64,000 nucleotides of DNA from Streptomyces sp. CB01249 (GTDB taxonomy: Bacteria; Actinomycetota; Actinomycetes; Streptomycetales; Streptomycetaceae), in assembly GCF_001905735.1 (NCBI RefSeq), contig NZ_LISW01000003.1, forward strand, positions 558,341-622,340, written 5' to 3'. A model generated the notes under the pieces. That model did not search any database. It was given only the letters and a program-made list of their open reading frames with translations, and had not been told where the DNA came from. The stretch's first letter is position 1. Every line of letters starts with the position of its first letter. The translations under genes and the position numbers were made by a program. Shown here one piece after another: positions 63,709 through 64,000 of this stretch.

Positions 63709-63781
63709 ATGGGTATAGACCACTGACTTTGCGCCAACCCCTGTCTCATTCACCGGCGGGCGCCAAGTGGTCTATACCTTT
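63709..63781. promoter_or_regulatory. Two inverted DasR-like sites upstream of the membrane protein gene
   Basis: GGTATAGACCACT (63712-63724) recurs in exact reverse complement as AGTGGTCTATACC (63766-63778), 41 bp apart. Each 16-bp window matches 13 positions of the DasR responsive element (ACTGGTCTAGACCACT). A TTGACA hexamer overlaps the right-hand site at 63780-63785. Placement suits repression of both flanking genes. Confidence 0.7.
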
Positions 63782-63839
63782 GACACTAGGGTGGGGTGGG
63801 TCACCCGATACCGGGACATGCACAGCCTTGGGGGGCCAT

Positions 63840-64000
63840 ATGACCGTGCATCACTTGCCGCAACCACCGTCCGACCGCGAGCTCTACTGGTACTTCGGGC
63901 CACAGCGCCGCTGGGTACTGATCAGCTCCTCGCTCGCCTTCGTGCTCACGGCGGCGACCATGTTCACCTTCGCCCTGCGCACCCCGGCCCTCTGGGCCTT
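63840..64000 (+). CDS. Membrane protein, N-terminal part; possibly CslA-type glycosyltransferase
   Basis: Only the first 53 codons are inside the window: a short cytoplasmic start (MTVHHLPQPPSDRELYWYFG) and the first TM helix (WVLISSSLAFVLTAATMFTFALRT). The GGGGGG ribosome-binding site precedes ATG 63840. The ELYWYFGPQRRW motif and the synteny suggest the GT2 cellulose synthase-like CslA used for tip glycan in Streptomyces, but the catalytic part is outside, so this is inference. Confidence 0.5.
   Translation, partial: MTVHHLPQPPSDRELYWYFGPQRRWVLISSSLAFVLTAATMFTFALRTPALWA

Overview
The window is high-GC actinobacterial chromosome, almost certainly Streptomyces. Codons are strongly GC3-biased, GTG starts are common, and the families present (DUF993, a Streptomyces-style type VII locus, a PS-10-like protease, tandem MsbA-type ABC fusions) are typical of the genus. 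Gene content from copZ/copA through citrate synthase, recD2, the GH3 enzyme, the fused ABC exporter, agmatinase, acyl-CoA dehydrogenase and a CslA-like membrane protein looks like core chromosome. It is interrupted by one accessory block at about 39.7-59.5 kb.

Layout. 1-6.9 kb: the end of a GNAT acetyltransferase, then a myo-inositol catabolic operon on the minus strand (iolC-iolB-iolD-mmsA, tightly coupled) with a divergent IolE-like TIM-barrel enzyme. 6.9-10.4 kb: a secreted peptidoglycan-binding protein, and an MMPL exporter divergent from a TetR repressor with a double operator between them. 10.4-13.3 kb: copZ and copA behind a perfect CsoR-type palindrome. 13.3-13.9 kb: a gene-free stretch that looks like a structured non-coding RNA. 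13.9-19.9 kb: citrate synthase, RecD2-like helicase, an NAD(P)-binding reductase divergent from an HxlR regulator, and a lipoprotein. 19.9-25.2 kb: a sugar or cyclitol catabolic cluster (two IolI-type isomerases, DUF993 aldolase-like protein, Gfo/Idh/MocA dehydrogenase) with a LacI regulator and its operator, closed by a 175-bp palindromic MITE-like element. 25.3-39.5 kb: DMT transporter and LysR regulator, GH3 hexosaminidase, S28/S37 serine peptidase, small secreted proteins, a two-module ABC exporter, a beta-lactamase-like serine hydrolase, and a TPP enzyme coupled to an agmatinase-family ureohydrolase.

39.7-59.5 kb is a type VII secretion (T7SS/ESX) island. It contains a small membrane protein, EccD, a MinD/ParA-like ATPase, EccC, two ESX-like small proteins, a DUF6507-like protein and an 895-residue polymorphic effector whose C-terminus carries a PD-(D/E)XK nuclease signature. 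The effector overlaps by 4 bp the first of an array of Imm49-family immunity genes: six intact on the plus strand, one divergent copy on the minus strand and one decayed copy. Within the array lie two paralogous small proteins of unknown family flanking a third unknown protein. Short pieces of effector C-terminus survive directly in front of two immunity genes. This points to an immunity bank built by repeated duplication and replacement of effector tips, and is the most interesting system here.

59.6-64 kb: acyl-CoA dehydrogenase, TesB-type thioesterase, CDF metal exporter, a phosphatase-like protein, and the start of a membrane protein (possibly cellulose synthase-like CslA) behind two inverted DasR-like sites. 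No tRNA, rRNA, CRISPR array or intact transposase was recognised.
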